This document shows, piece after piece, positions 17,345 through 25,834 of a stretch of DNA of 64,000 bases (within the stretch, counting starts at the first letter, position 1; each line of letters opens with the position of its first letter). Both the position numbers and the translations under genes were made by a program. The notes under the pieces were generated by a model. The model saw only the letters and a program-made list of their open reading frames with translations. It did no database searches and had not been told where the DNA came from. Location: contig NZ_JBHIKY010000018.1 of assembly GCF_042139015.1 (NCBI RefSeq), positions 1 to 64,000 on the forward strand, in the 5' to 3' direction. Source of the DNA: JBHIKY01 sp042139015 (GTDB taxonomy: Bacteria > Bacillota > Bacilli > Bacillales > Marinococcaceae).

Positions 17345-18319
17345 TTATGAGATAAGAAAAGAAGCGTCTTTTTCCATTGCCATTTTTTCGATATTTTCAA
17401 ATGCGGTTGTTAACACTTTTCGCAGTGTATCGTAGGTGCCCGCTCCGATATGAGCGCTCGCAATCACCTGATCCAGTCCGAGGAGCGGGTGATCTTCCCG
17501 CACCGGTTCGTTTTCCCATACATCAATGGCAGCCCCGGCAATTTCTTTTTCAGTTAGTGCCTCGTACAATGCCTTTTCGTCAACAACACCTCCTCTGGAG
17601 ACATTAATTAACAGCGCATTGTTTTTCATCCTCCGAAGCTCGGGGGCGCCGATTAAGTGCTTTGTTTCCTGTAAAAGTGGAATGTGCATGCTGATGATGT
17701 CTGCCTGTTCAAGCACACTTTCAAGAGCAGCATAGGAAGCATTCAATCTTTCTTCTTCCTTATCCGGCACACGCAGGACGTCATAATAAATAATGTTGGT
17801 GCCGAAGGCGCTGGAGAGCTCAGCCACCCTACGTCCGACGTTCCCAAATCCTATAAAGCCGTGGGTTTTACCCTGCAGTTCGAAAGAGGATGTCCGGTGC
17901 CTCCACATCGGCCAGCTGCCCGCCTTTGTTTCCCGGTTGATGACCGGAAGTTTTCGATAAAGCGCTAAGATAAATGATAAGGTCAGTTCGGCCACCGCTC
18001 CTGCATTTACTCCTGGTGTATTGGCAACCGGAACTGCAAAGTCCCTCGCTGCCTGCAGATCAATATTGTCCACGCCTGTGCCCGTTTTTTGGATGAGACG
18101 GAGCTGAGATGCCTGTTCAATTTCCTTGCGCCCTACCGGCGCCGTTGCTGCCAGAAAGAAATCAGCTTCTGCGAGCGCTCTTTCTTTGTCTGATACTTTT
18201 AAATCAGCAAAAAAGATCAGCTCCGCAGCAGACGGCTTCAATTCTTGCAGCAGCTCCTTTAGGCTGCCGGAAGCTTCATCAAAATATAGAATGTTTCTTT
18301 CACTCACAGACGTCACCAT
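17345..18319 (-). CDS. D-isomer-specific 2-hydroxyacid dehydrogenase
   Basis: A 324-residue NAD(P)-dependent dehydrogenase reducing 2-oxoacids or oxidising D-2-hydroxyacids. The dinucleotide loop GFGNVG (157-162) and the catalytic set Arg242 (NVSRGG), Glu271 (ENEP) and His290 (SAHIG) are intact. The ATG at 18319 touches its AAAGG, so translation may start at the in-frame GTG 18307 instead. It follows the UxaA-type large subunit by 3 bases and ends the first catabolic unit. Its family includes glyoxylate/hydroxypyruvate reductases, phosphoglycerate dehydrogenase-like enzymes and SlcC sulfolactate dehydrogenase; the substrate is not determined. Confidence 0.88.
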   Translation of the reverse strand: MVTSVSERNILYFDEASGSLKELLQELKPSAAELIFFADLKVSDKERALAEADFFLAATAPVGRKEIEQASQLRLIQKTGTGVDNIDLQAARDFAVPVANTPGVNAGAVAELTLSFILALYRKLPVINRETKAGSWPMWRHRTSSFELQGKTHGFIGFGNVGRRVAELSSAFGTNIIYYDVLRVPDKEEERLNASYAALESVLEQADIISMHIPLLQETKHLIGAPELRRMKNNALLINVSRGGVVDEKALYEALTEKEIAGAAIDVWENEPVREDHPLLGLDQVIASAHIGAGTYDTLRKVLTTAFENIEKMAMEKDASFLIS

Positions 18320-18322
18320 CCT

Positions 18323-19492
18323 TTATGGAATTCGGGTGATGCAGAAAAGTTCATCATGTCCAAGAATTTCTGATTTGACCTGGCTGCCGGAAGCGACAGC
18401 AAGAACGTCGTTATAAATTGTGTCTCCCATTTCTTCGAGAGTGCTTTCACCAGTCATTACCCGCCCTGCATTAATATCAATATTTTCCGTCATCCGTTCG
18501 TACGTTTTGGGATTGCCGGTAATTTTCAATACTGGAACGCCTGGAAAGCCGGTCGGTGTTCCTCTTCCCGTCGGAAATGCAATCAGCTGGGCACCTGCTG
18601 CCACCTGTGCCGTCGCTACTTCTCCGTCATGGCCGGGGGAATCAAGCAAAAACAAACCATTTCCTTTTTTTTCTTCCCCATAAGAAATTACCCCTGAAAA
18701 AGGAGCTTCTCCAGCTTTCTTCATACTGCCGAGTGATTTTTCCACCACACTTGAAAGCCCGCCGTCATAATTACCTTTGGAAATAAGGTGGTTGCGGTCG
18801 GCATTGCTTGAAGCTGCCGTCTGACGCAGTAATTTTTCTTCGGTTCTTTGAATAACATCCAAAATTTCATCGTGAACCGCAGTGTTTACCGCCCGTCTAG
18901 CTAAAATATCTTCAGTTCCGATCAGTTCTGTAATTTCTCCAAGCAGCGAGGATCCCCCATTTTCGACAAGTCGATCCGAGGCCAGCCCAAGAGCCGGGTT
19001 GGCGATTAATCCGGACGTCGTATCTGAGCCTCCGCAGTTCAAAGCAAGTGTTAATTCACTGACTGGAACTGTTTCGCGCTGCTGCGCAGAGATCTTATGC
19101 TGCATTTCTCTTGCTGCTCTCGTGCCCTGCTGTATCGCTTTCAGGGAATCCCCTTCCTTTTGAATGACCACCGTTTCGAGGAGCTTTTCGGAGGAAGAAA
19201 TGCCCTCGGCAAGCTCATATGGGGAAAAGCGCTCACAGCCCAGGCCGACAACCACCACCCCGGCAAAGTTAGGGTTTCTCCCAATATTAATTAATGTCTT
19301 CGCCGTTATTTCTAGGTCCTCCCCGACCTGACTGCAGCCGACTGGGTGCCGGAAGTACACAGACCCCGGCACTTGATAAGCGATTCTTTCTGCGACCTTG
19401 CCCGAGCAGAAGACTGATGGAATAATGGCAATTAAATTACGGATGCCGACTTTGCCGTCACTGCGTACATAGCCCATAAAGGTATCACTCAT
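18323..19492 (-). CDS. UxaA family dehydratase, large (C-terminal) subunit
   Basis: A 389-residue protein equal to the C-terminal domain of altronate/galactarate dehydratases and to SuyB of sulfolactate sulfo-lyase. It opens with MGYVRSDGKVGIRN and contains the typical ALNCGGSDTTSGLIANPALG and FPTGRGTPTGFP segments, with cysteines suited to iron or other metal binding. The SAF-domain small subunit is a separate gene overlapping by 4 bases (19489-19492), so the enzyme is a two-subunit split form. Substrate candidates are aldonates, sulfolactate or a similar 2,3-dihydroxyacid. Confidence 0.85.
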   Translation of the reverse strand: MSDTFMGYVRSDGKVGIRNLIAIIPSVFCSGKVAERIAYQVPGSVYFRHPVGCSQVGEDLEITAKTLINIGRNPNFAGVVVVGLGCERFSPYELAEGISSSEKLLETVVIQKEGDSLKAIQQGTRAAREMQHKISAQQRETVPVSELTLALNCGGSDTTSGLIANPALGLASDRLVENGGSSLLGEITELIGTEDILARRAVNTAVHDEILDVIQRTEEKLLRQTAASSNADRNHLISKGNYDGGLSSVVEKSLGSMKKAGEAPFSGVISYGEEKKGNGLFLLDSPGHDGEVATAQVAAGAQLIAFPTGRGTPTGFPGVPVLKITGNPKTYERMTENIDINAGRVMTGESTLEEMGDTIYNDVLAVASGSQVKSEILGHDELFCITRIP

Positions 19493-19809
19493 TTGTTTAT
19501 TCCCCTTTCACAGTACATGTTGTGATTGTGAATCCAATTCCCCTTATGAACTGGTGTCATCATTCTACCGATCATTTCCCCGTATTTATACACTGCTTCG
19601 TCTTTGTTAAGATCAACAAGTGCTAGTTTATGGCCAAAAGAAATTTTCTCATGAACTGTCACCATAAATTCCTCTGGCCCCTTACGGACGATGCAGGTCT
19701 TGCCGGCAGGGATATCCTGCAGCGCTACGGCCGTATTATCTCTGTCATCGATCATCAGCGCGGCATGCTTTTCATGATTTACAACGAGCTTTAATTCATC
19801 AGAACTCAC
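19489..19809 (-). CDS. UxaA family dehydratase, small SAF-domain subunit
   Basis: A 106-residue SAF-domain protein, the detached N-terminal domain of UxaA/GarD-type dehydratases or SuyA. DNTAVALQDIPAGKTC is the SAF core and ISFGHKLALVDLNKDEAVYKYGEMIG matches the family. It overlaps the large subunit gene by ATGA, so the two should be made in equal amounts. It follows the LarA-like gene by 16 bases. Role: partner in dehydration or lyase chemistry of a hydroxyacid. Confidence 0.85.
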   Translation of the reverse strand: MSSDELKLVVNHEKHAALMIDDRDNTAVALQDIPAGKTCIVRKGPEEFMVTVHEKISFGHKLALVDLNKDEAVYKYGEMIGRMMTPVHKGNWIHNHNMYCERGINK

Positions 19810-19825
19810 TTCGATTTCCTCCTTA

Positions 19826-21079
19826 TTACGTAGTCAGCCTCTTCACTAACCTGCCGGACCCATCAAAAGATAGAGATGATTCCTCGTGGACGCGGTAAGT
19901 TACTTCCTGTCTCTCCATTTCATCGAGCACCGGCGCGGATACAAGCATTTTCTCCAGATGCAGCGTGTTGGGAATCTGGATACACCTTGCATTTTCTGCT
20001 TCAGCGTCCGGTCCAAGACTCTGAAAAGCAGTCTCAATCGATTGCTTTTCCGTATCATAAATAAACGGGAACATCGCCCTTCTCAGATACGTACTCGTTA
20101 ACGCATTGGTATACGTAGCATTTCTGTCCACTTTATCGATAAGTGCCTGTGTCGTAAAATCAGCAAGGCCAATTCCCTGCGCATTGCCAAACGACCGCTC
20201 GGCCAAGTCCAGCACGGTAATTCTATTCACCGACGGCGCTTCCGGCTCTTCCACTCCATCAATGCGCCAGCGTCCGATAATATTTGGATCCATGCCAGTG
20301 CCGCTGAAAATTTTTCCCATCTCTTCTACGATCAGGACATCGATATTATGGACGGGCAGAGATGGCATCATCTCTTTTGCTTTTACAAGAAGTTCTGCTT
20401 CCCGCTCAAACCAATGCTGAGGCTCCACCAGCTGAATGTCCGCCGTTTCTTCGTAGCCGTTTTCAATGATGGCGAGTCCGCATAAAATCGGCGTGGTTTC
20501 CAAAGCTGTTCTGCAGACACCTGTGATATTCTGCGCCATCTGGCCGGCGCCATGGCTGTGAACATAGGTGGCTCCTTTAATTTTGCCAAGACCGATTGTA
20601 ACCATTTTACTTAAACCGCTTTCCACACTGCCTCTAAAGGCCGTATGTGCTTTCACGCGGTTTACTACAATAATGCCGCCTGCACTGCAGGCATGCTTAT
20701 CAATATACACAGGCACCCCTTCCTCCGTGTGCCCGGTAAGCTCGACTTCCATTGATGAGCGGATTTCAGCCCCAACCGCTTCTTCTGTTATGTGAAGGTG
20801 TTTGAGCACCTCTCGTTGTCCTTGGGCAGTAGCGCCGCCGTGACTTCCCATCGCGGGCACAAGAAAGGGGATAAGTCCAAGGTTTTTTACGTACTCCACA
20901 ACATGCTTTGTGATTTGGTCTATGTTCGTAATCCCACGGCTTCCCGCAGTAATAGCGACCTCGCTGCCTCTTTCGAGCGAATGAAGTGCTTTACACTCTG
21001 AAAGCTCCTTCTCAACCCCCTGCCTGATGTCGATAAGCTTGTCGTCAGCAAGGGTTTGTTCTATCTCATACAGCTTCAT
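19826..21079 (-). CDS. LarA-like (DUF2088) protein
   Basis: A 417-residue relative of nickel-pincer lactate racemase LarA. The N-terminal DUF2088 region ends in FLVPAMGSHGGAT, and a NRVKAHTAFRGSVESGLSKM stretch with nearby histidines fits the cofactor pocket. LarA homologues racemise or epimerise various 2-hydroxyacids. No larB, larC or larE cofactor genes are in this window, so the cofactor would have to be made elsewhere or the protein works without it. ATG 21079 follows GGAGGTAAA. It lies between a permease and the split dehydratase, suggesting it inverts a substrate carbon before dehydration. Confidence 0.75.
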   Translation of the reverse strand: MKLYEIEQTLADDKLIDIRQGVEKELSECKALHSLERGSEVAITAGSRGITNIDQITKHVVEYVKNLGLIPFLVPAMGSHGGATAQGQREVLKHLHITEEAVGAEIRSSMEVELTGHTEEGVPVYIDKHACSAGGIIVVNRVKAHTAFRGSVESGLSKMVTIGLGKIKGATYVHSHGAGQMAQNITGVCRTALETTPILCGLAIIENGYEETADIQLVEPQHWFEREAELLVKAKEMMPSLPVHNIDVLIVEEMGKIFSGTGMDPNIIGRWRIDGVEEPEAPSVNRITVLDLAERSFGNAQGIGLADFTTQALIDKVDRNATYTNALTSTYLRRAMFPFIYDTEKQSIETAFQSLGPDAEAENARCIQIPNTLHLEKMLVSAPVLDEMERQEVTYRVHEESSLSFDGSGRLVKRLTT

Positions 21080-21101
21080 TTTACCTCCACTCCTTTTCTC
21101 C

Positions 21102-22481
21102 TTATTGAACAAAACTTATCGCATAAATAATGAATGACATAAACGGAATAACCACTACCACGTACTCCCAGCTCCACAGTCCGACCTGGATCGGACTTTT
21201 ATTTAAAATATTTCCAAGCGTCAGGTTTAACGCGGTCACCGGCGAGATGATGGTTGCGACCGACCAGCCGGCAATCATTGCCAGCCCCAGCGTTTCAGCG
21301 TTTACAGCCATTGAGGAGAGCGGCACGCTTGCACCGATTAATGAAACTGTTAAAATTTGGTGGATGCCTAAAAACGCGAGAAATGCAATCAAAAAAATGA
21401 TTAACAAAATGATAAAAAAGGAAGAAGCACGGTTAAAATAAACAAACATCATTTGCATTGCATCCGCTATTGCTGTTCTTTTTACCATTTCCGCAAAGAA
21501 AGCGGCTGCAATAAAAAGGACGGCTTCATTATGGAGATTCGGCAGGACAGTATGTCTATAATGCTTCATGGAACCAAAAAAACTGCGTGATTCTCTAATC
21601 ATCAGCGACCAGAGCAATGGAAAAAGAAATCCAACAATGCTGATCATCACGACCAGATTAATTTCAAAGAATAGATCCGCAATAAATAAAAGCAGAAACA
21701 TCAGTCCGAAAACAAAAGCGAGCTCCGCCCCTTTTTTCATTTTGATGGATTCCTGGGCCGGCAGCTCTGGCACCGAAGGGTAATCTGCTTCTTTTAACTC
21801 GATCTGCCTTGCTTCTTTATATATCAGCCCAAGAGAAACTGCCGTGCCGCCAATGACGAGCAGCAGTCCCCAGAAAATAAAGGGAAACAGGGACAGTTCA
21901 AGCATGTTCACAATAATCGCGACACCGGCAAAATACGGCGACCAGCACATCGAAATGGAAAACCCCTGAGCAAGTGCTTTCGTAAAAAACTTCTGCCGCT
22001 GCTGAATGTCTTCCGAAAAAAGGTCATAGCTGATTCGAACGGAGCCAAGATTCATAAAGGAAGACAGCATCGTCGTCGATAAGAGAATGTTTGAAAACAA
22101 CGTGATCGGCCGCTTCAGAAAACGATGGCTGAGCTTATATACATAATCAACATACCCGCCATTTTTTAATGGATAGGAAAACAATGGCACAGCTACAAAT
22201 AAAGCGACGAGAGGTAAATTTTCAAGCAGGCCGGTCTGCCAGGAGGAAAAGCTTAACCCCTGCTGAAAGTAAATCAGGTGCCCTGTACCAAACATAAGCA
22301 CCGCCATGATTTTCGGAAACAAAGCCATGAACGGCAATGAATAAACGATGACAAAAAAAGTGAGCCATACGACTACATTAACGTTCGGCCAATGGAGTAT
22401 GGAAAACAAAATAAACACGACGGAAAGTATCAGCAGTAAGTATCCTCTTGAGATAGAAACCTTTGAATCAATTACATGCAC
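21102..22481 (-). CDS. 12-TM permease of uncertain family
   Basis: A 459-residue integral membrane protein with about 12 hydrophobic helices and a charged cytoplasmic loop near the middle (EARQIELKEADYP). The organisation in two similar halves, each ending in a break such as SLIGASVPLSS, resembles ion-transporter superfamily carboxylate carriers, but I cannot name the family. It lies 22 bases before the LarA-like gene in the catabolic operon, so it probably imports or exports an island substrate. It is the third transporter of the island after the DAACS and TRAP systems. Confidence 0.7.
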   Translation of the reverse strand: MHVIDSKVSISRGYLLLILSVVFILFSILHWPNVNVVVWLTFFVIVYSLPFMALFPKIMAVLMFGTGHLIYFQQGLSFSSWQTGLLENLPLVALFVAVPLFSYPLKNGGYVDYVYKLSHRFLKRPITLFSNILLSTTMLSSFMNLGSVRISYDLFSEDIQQRQKFFTKALAQGFSISMCWSPYFAGVAIIVNMLELSLFPFIFWGLLLVIGGTAVSLGLIYKEARQIELKEADYPSVPELPAQESIKMKKGAELAFVFGLMFLLLFIADLFFEINLVVMISIVGFLFPLLWSLMIRESRSFFGSMKHYRHTVLPNLHNEAVLFIAAAFFAEMVKRTAIADAMQMMFVYFNRASSFFIILLIIFLIAFLAFLGIHQILTVSLIGASVPLSSMAVNAETLGLAMIAGWSVATIISPVTALNLTLGNILNKSPIQVGLWSWEYVVVVIPFMSFIIYAISFVQ

Positions 22482-22506
22482 CGGACTTCCCTTCTTTATC
22501 TATGAT

Positions 22507-24216
22507 TTATCTGTCATCAGCGCCTGAAAGATCTCCGCCTGTCAGAAAATCAAAATCACAGCCTTTATCTGCCTGCAGAACTCTTTCCTGATACAGCTTT
22601 GTATACCCTCTCGCTGATTTTTTCACTGGAGAGCTCCAGCGGCTCTTCCGCTGTACGAGCTCCGTTTCCTCTACACAGAGATTGAGCCTGCGTTCTTCGA
22701 CATCAAGCTCTATCATATCTCCGTTTTCCACTAGTGCGAGCGGCCCTCCGGCGGCAGCTTCTGGGGCAACATGAAGGACAACTGTCCCAAAGGCGGTTCC
22801 GCTCATCCTGCAGTCCGACAGGCGGACCATGTCACGGACGCCTTCTTCGAGAAGCTTTTTCGGAATAGGGAGCATGCCCGCTTCCGGCATCCCTGGAGCA
22901 CCGATCGGTCCGGTATTTTTTAACACAAGTACGTCATCTGCTCTTACATCTAGTTCAGGGTCATTTACTTTTGCCTCCATGTCCTCTACAGATTCAAAAA
23001 CTACCGCTCTGCCTTTATGTTTTAATAGATTTACTGACGCCGCCTTTGGTTTAATAACTGCCCCGTCCGGTGCGAGATTTCCCTTAAGTACAGCAATTCC
23101 TCCGCCATCGAATAATGGCTTGTCAAATGTATAAATCACCTCTCCGTAATTTTTTGGAAAGCTCTGCCCGACAAGATTTCCGGCATGTGTATTTCCGGTT
23201 ACGGTCCTTTCCTCCATGTGAAAAACCGGTTCCAGCTCTTTAATAACTGCCTGAACGCCGCCTGCATAATAAAAGTCTTCCATTTGATATTTCCCGGCCG
23301 GCCTCAGGTTGGCGATAAACGGCGTTTCTCTGCCAATTTCATCAAATAATTCAAGCGGAAGCTTTATATTGAGTCTTCCTGCAATGGCAATTAAGTGAAT
23401 AATGGCGTTTGTAGATCCACCTACAGCCATAATCATCTTAATCGCATTTTCAAATGCTTTTTTAGTCATCAGCTTCGAAGGAGTCAATTGTTGCTTTACT
23501 AACGTGACCGACTGCTGTCCTGCTTTTTGGGCGATATTCAACAGTTTGTTCTCCGTCGCAGGAACAGCAGCAGTTCCCGGAAGCGTCATTCCCATTGCCT
23601 CGGCTGCGGCAGCCATGGTGCTTGCACTTCCCATCACCATACAGTGCCCGGAAGTCGGGGCCAGTGACTCATTAATATTTTCGAGTTCTTCTTCCGTGAT
23701 TGTTCCGCTTCGGTATTCCTGCCAGAAAAAACGGCAGTCAGAGCAGGCACCGAGTGTTTTCCCTTCATACTGGCCGTTTCTCATCGGCCCTCCCGAAACC
23801 ATAATGGAGGGGATATCAGCACTTGCGGCTCCCATCAGTTGAGCCGGCGTCATTTTGTCACAGCCTCCGATTAAGACAACACCATCAATCGGCTGGGCCC
23901 GGATCATTTCTTCTGTATCCATAGCGGCCAGATTCCGAAACAGCATCGACGTCGGGCTTGTAAAACTCTCCCCTAAGGATATCGTCGGAAACTCAAGGGG
24001 GACGCCTCCTGCCATCAGCACTCCGCGTTTTATCGCCTCCGAAATGGAATCAAAATGAGCGTGACAGCGATTTATTTCACTTTTCGTGTTAATAATGCCA
24101 ATGACCGGCTTTTCAAAGTCCTCCGCATCATGTCCCATATGGCGGGCAAAAGCCTTCCGTAGAAATAAACTAAATCCTTGATCTCCATAAGATGCGGTCC
24201 CTCTATTAATGCTCAT
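22507..24216 (-). CDS. IlvD/Edd family dehydratase (sugar-acid type)
   Basis: A 569-residue iron-sulfur dehydratase. Likely cluster ligands are Cys51 (NRCHAH), Cys119 (GGCDKMTPAQ) and Cys192 (GHCMVMGSAS); GACSDCR follows the catabolic sugar-acid branch rather than biosynthetic IlvD. No other branched-chain amino acid genes are nearby. ATG 24216 follows AAAGGAGGAG; the open frame to 24288 lacks family sequence. It overlaps the MaoC gene by 11 bases. The family converts aldonates such as xylonate, arabinonate or gluconate to 2-keto-3-deoxy acids, or dihydroxyisovalerate to ketoisovalerate. An aldonate is the likelier substrate here. Confidence 0.87.
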   Translation of the reverse strand: MSINRGTASYGDQGFSLFLRKAFARHMGHDAEDFEKPVIGIINTKSEINRCHAHFDSISEAIKRGVLMAGGVPLEFPTISLGESFTSPTSMLFRNLAAMDTEEMIRAQPIDGVVLIGGCDKMTPAQLMGAASADIPSIMVSGGPMRNGQYEGKTLGACSDCRFFWQEYRSGTITEEELENINESLAPTSGHCMVMGSASTMAAAAEAMGMTLPGTAAVPATENKLLNIAQKAGQQSVTLVKQQLTPSKLMTKKAFENAIKMIMAVGGSTNAIIHLIAIAGRLNIKLPLELFDEIGRETPFIANLRPAGKYQMEDFYYAGGVQAVIKELEPVFHMEERTVTGNTHAGNLVGQSFPKNYGEVIYTFDKPLFDGGGIAVLKGNLAPDGAVIKPKAASVNLLKHKGRAVVFESVEDMEAKVNDPELDVRADDVLVLKNTGPIGAPGMPEAGMLPIPKKLLEEGVRDMVRLSDCRMSGTAFGTVVLHVAPEAAAGGPLALVENGDMIELDVEERRLNLCVEETELVQRKSRWSSPVKKSARGYTKLYQERVLQADKGCDFDFLTGGDLSGADDR

Positions 24217-24613
24217 GTGCTCCTCCTTTTTTGTGTTCAAGCTGAACCAGGCCTTTTGCGACTTTATTGCCCAGCTGATTGGTGACACGAATCTCCCACT
24301 CTAAGTCATGTGCAGATACGGCCTCCATAATTAATTGATCTCCGGTATACACTTTTGCTAAAAATGTCGTTTCTAATTTCTTCATGTAGAATCCGTCGGA
24401 GACTTCGTCTGCAAACAAACTGCTTATCCAGCCCATTGTGAGCATGCCGTGGACAATTGTCCCTGGTAAACCATGGGTTCTGGCGGCTTCTGCATCAACG
24501 TGGATCGGATTAAAATCTCCGGATGCAGCAGCATAATCATCAATCATTTGCTGAGACACCGGCGGCAGTTTTTTATGTTTTGAGGAAGAAGCGTCCTGGA
24601 GGACTTTTTTCAT
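24206..24613 (-). CDS. MaoC family (R)-specific enoyl-CoA hydratase
   Basis: A 135-residue hotdog-fold hydratase. The R-hydratase catalytic pair is visible as Asp33 and His38 in SGDFNPIHVD, followed by IVHGMLTMG. It overlaps the preceding hotdog gene by 4 bases (ATGA), so the two proteins probably form a heteromeric hydratase, as in two-subunit MaoC enzymes. ATG 24613 follows AAGGAGG; the longer frame to 24781 lies inside the neighbour. It would hydrate or dehydrate a CoA ester, which fits the CoA-transferase in the same island. Confidence 0.88.
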   Translation of the reverse strand: MKKVLQDASSSKHKKLPPVSQQMIDDYAAASGDFNPIHVDAEAARTHGLPGTIVHGMLTMGWISSLFADEVSDGFYMKKLETTFLAKVYTGDQLIMEAVSAHDLEWEIRVTNQLGNKVAKGLVQLEHKKGGAHEH

Positions 24614-25050
24614 TCTCCACCAGCCTCCTTCCTCCAGAGCGTTTCCGGAAGAATTAAAAGGCGGTCTCCATAAAAAACTCGATTTTGCGAGACATCTTCG
24701 CCTGTCTGTTTGATGTAAACAAACAGCATCTCTCCGCTCTTCCCCTGCTTTTTCACAATGTCCTGGAGCTGAAAGCAGCAATAGATCACATCACCGCTGT
24801 ACAGGGGGCGGTCATAACAGTAAGACTGTTTGCCATGAATCATTCCGGCTTTCGGAAGTGAAAAGCTGTGGATGCTCCCATATTCCAGAGTACGAGGAAA
24901 AGTCGGAGGCGCGAGAAGAACATTGGAAGTTCCACCTGCTGTCACCTCTGGAAAGTTGACTGCTTCTGCAAACCTCTGTATTTTTTCAGTTTTGATTTCA
25001 TTTTTTCTTTTTCCTGAAATTCTTCCAATGCATTCTGCCCACGGTATCAA
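24610..25050 (-). CDS. MaoC-like N-terminal (FAS1-type dehydratase) hotdog protein
   Basis: A 146-residue protein resembling the FAS1 dehydratase-like half of MaoC heterodimers: KIQRFAEAVNFP, APPTFPRT, then RPLYSGDVIYCC. It lacks the Asp/His catalytic pair, which its partner at 24206-24613 supplies. Translation appears to start with TTG 25050, just after the GntR stop codon (TGA at 25057), using AAAGGGTG as RBS. Translational coupling from the GntR gene is likely. The role is as structural partner of a CoA-ester hydratase; the substrate is unknown. Confidence 0.72.
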   Translation of the reverse strand: MIPWAECIGRISGKRKNEIKTEKIQRFAEAVNFPEVTAGGTSNVLLAPPTFPRTLEYGSIHSFSLPKAGMIHGKQSYCYDRPLYSGDVIYCCFQLQDIVKKQGKSGEMLFVYIKQTGEDVSQNRVFYGDRLLILPETLWRKEAGGE

Positions 25051-25056
25051 AAGTTA

Positions 25057-25746
25057 TCACCCTTTATACTCCGTAATGTCGTTGTACGTCTCGACAATGT
25101 GAAGCAGGCTCTTTTTATTGCGTTCGATATGAAACCTTATCATCATCGTCGTCAATTCTTTATCCTTTTTTTTGATTGCCTCGAAAATAAGGCGGTGCTC
25201 CCGCTGCGCTTCTTCAAATTGATCCCGTAACAAGCGCGGGCTTGCGATCGGAAGGTATCCTGACCAAAGCATATCGACCTTCTGCTTCACCCTTCTCCAG
25301 CTGCTCTTTTCCCGCATTTTTGCGTGATAGCGCTTATTAAGCGAAATATAGTATTCTAAGTTTTCATCATGGAGTTCAAAATGCTCCATTTCCAATAAAA
25401 TTCGTTCTAATTCCTCAATATCAGCGTTCTGGATATAAGGGAGTGCTTTTTCTACCGCCAACGATTCATTAAATGCCCGGAGCGTATAGATTTCTTCTAC
25501 ATCATCTGCTGTGATTGGAAGAACCACCGCTCCTTTTCTCGGTGTTGTCTGGACAAGCCCTTCCATTTCCAGCTGCTTTATTGCCTCCCTGACCGGCATT
25601 CGGCTGACTCCTAATTTTTTTGCCCATTCCTCCTGAATAAGTCTGTCGCCACGTTGAAATTTCCCTTGAAATATTGCGTTCCTGAGTGATTCTGTCACAT
25701 GCTGCTCGACTGTAAACGACCGCATTTCCTCTAGTTTATTACTCAT
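25057..25746 (-). CDS. GntR family regulator, FadR/FCD type
   Basis: A 229-residue regulator with an N-terminal winged helix (SLRNAIFQGKFQRGDRLIQEEWAKKLGVSRMPVREAIKQLEMEGL) and a C-terminal FCD ligand domain whose helices carry the usual metal-binding histidines (NKRYHAKM, REHRLI, RFHIE). Such regulators sense hydroxy- or sugar acids. It sits between the TRAP receptor gene and the enzyme genes, so it is likely the local regulator of the island. Candidate operators are the inverted repeats at 17215-17344 and the shared motif before the transporter genes. Confidence 0.88.
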   Translation of the reverse strand: MSNKLEEMRSFTVEQHVTESLRNAIFQGKFQRGDRLIQEEWAKKLGVSRMPVREAIKQLEMEGLVQTTPRKGAVVLPITADDVEEIYTLRAFNESLAVEKALPYIQNADIEELERILLEMEHFELHDENLEYYISLNKRYHAKMREKSSWRRVKQKVDMLWSGYLPIASPRLLRDQFEEAQREHRLIFEAIKKKDKELTTMMIRFHIERNKKSLLHIVETYNDITEYKG

Positions 25747-25834
25747 TCAAGGGTTCCACCTTTTGCATGATAGTTTAAAAGAAAGAGGCGTAGACACCCG
25801 CATAATGACGAGTGCCTGCCTGAGAGTGATGTGT

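Noticed and set aside
18323..19809. Firm assignment as sulfolactate sulfo-lyase SuyAB
   Set aside because: Split organisation fits, but no xsc, sulfite exporter or sulfite dehydrogenase is nearby and the same split occurs in other UxaA-type enzymes.
22507..24216. Biosynthetic dihydroxy-acid dehydratase ilvD
   Set aside because: No ilv or leu genes are nearby, the cysteine motif GACSDCR follows the catabolic branch, and the gene overlaps a MaoC gene in a catabolic operon.
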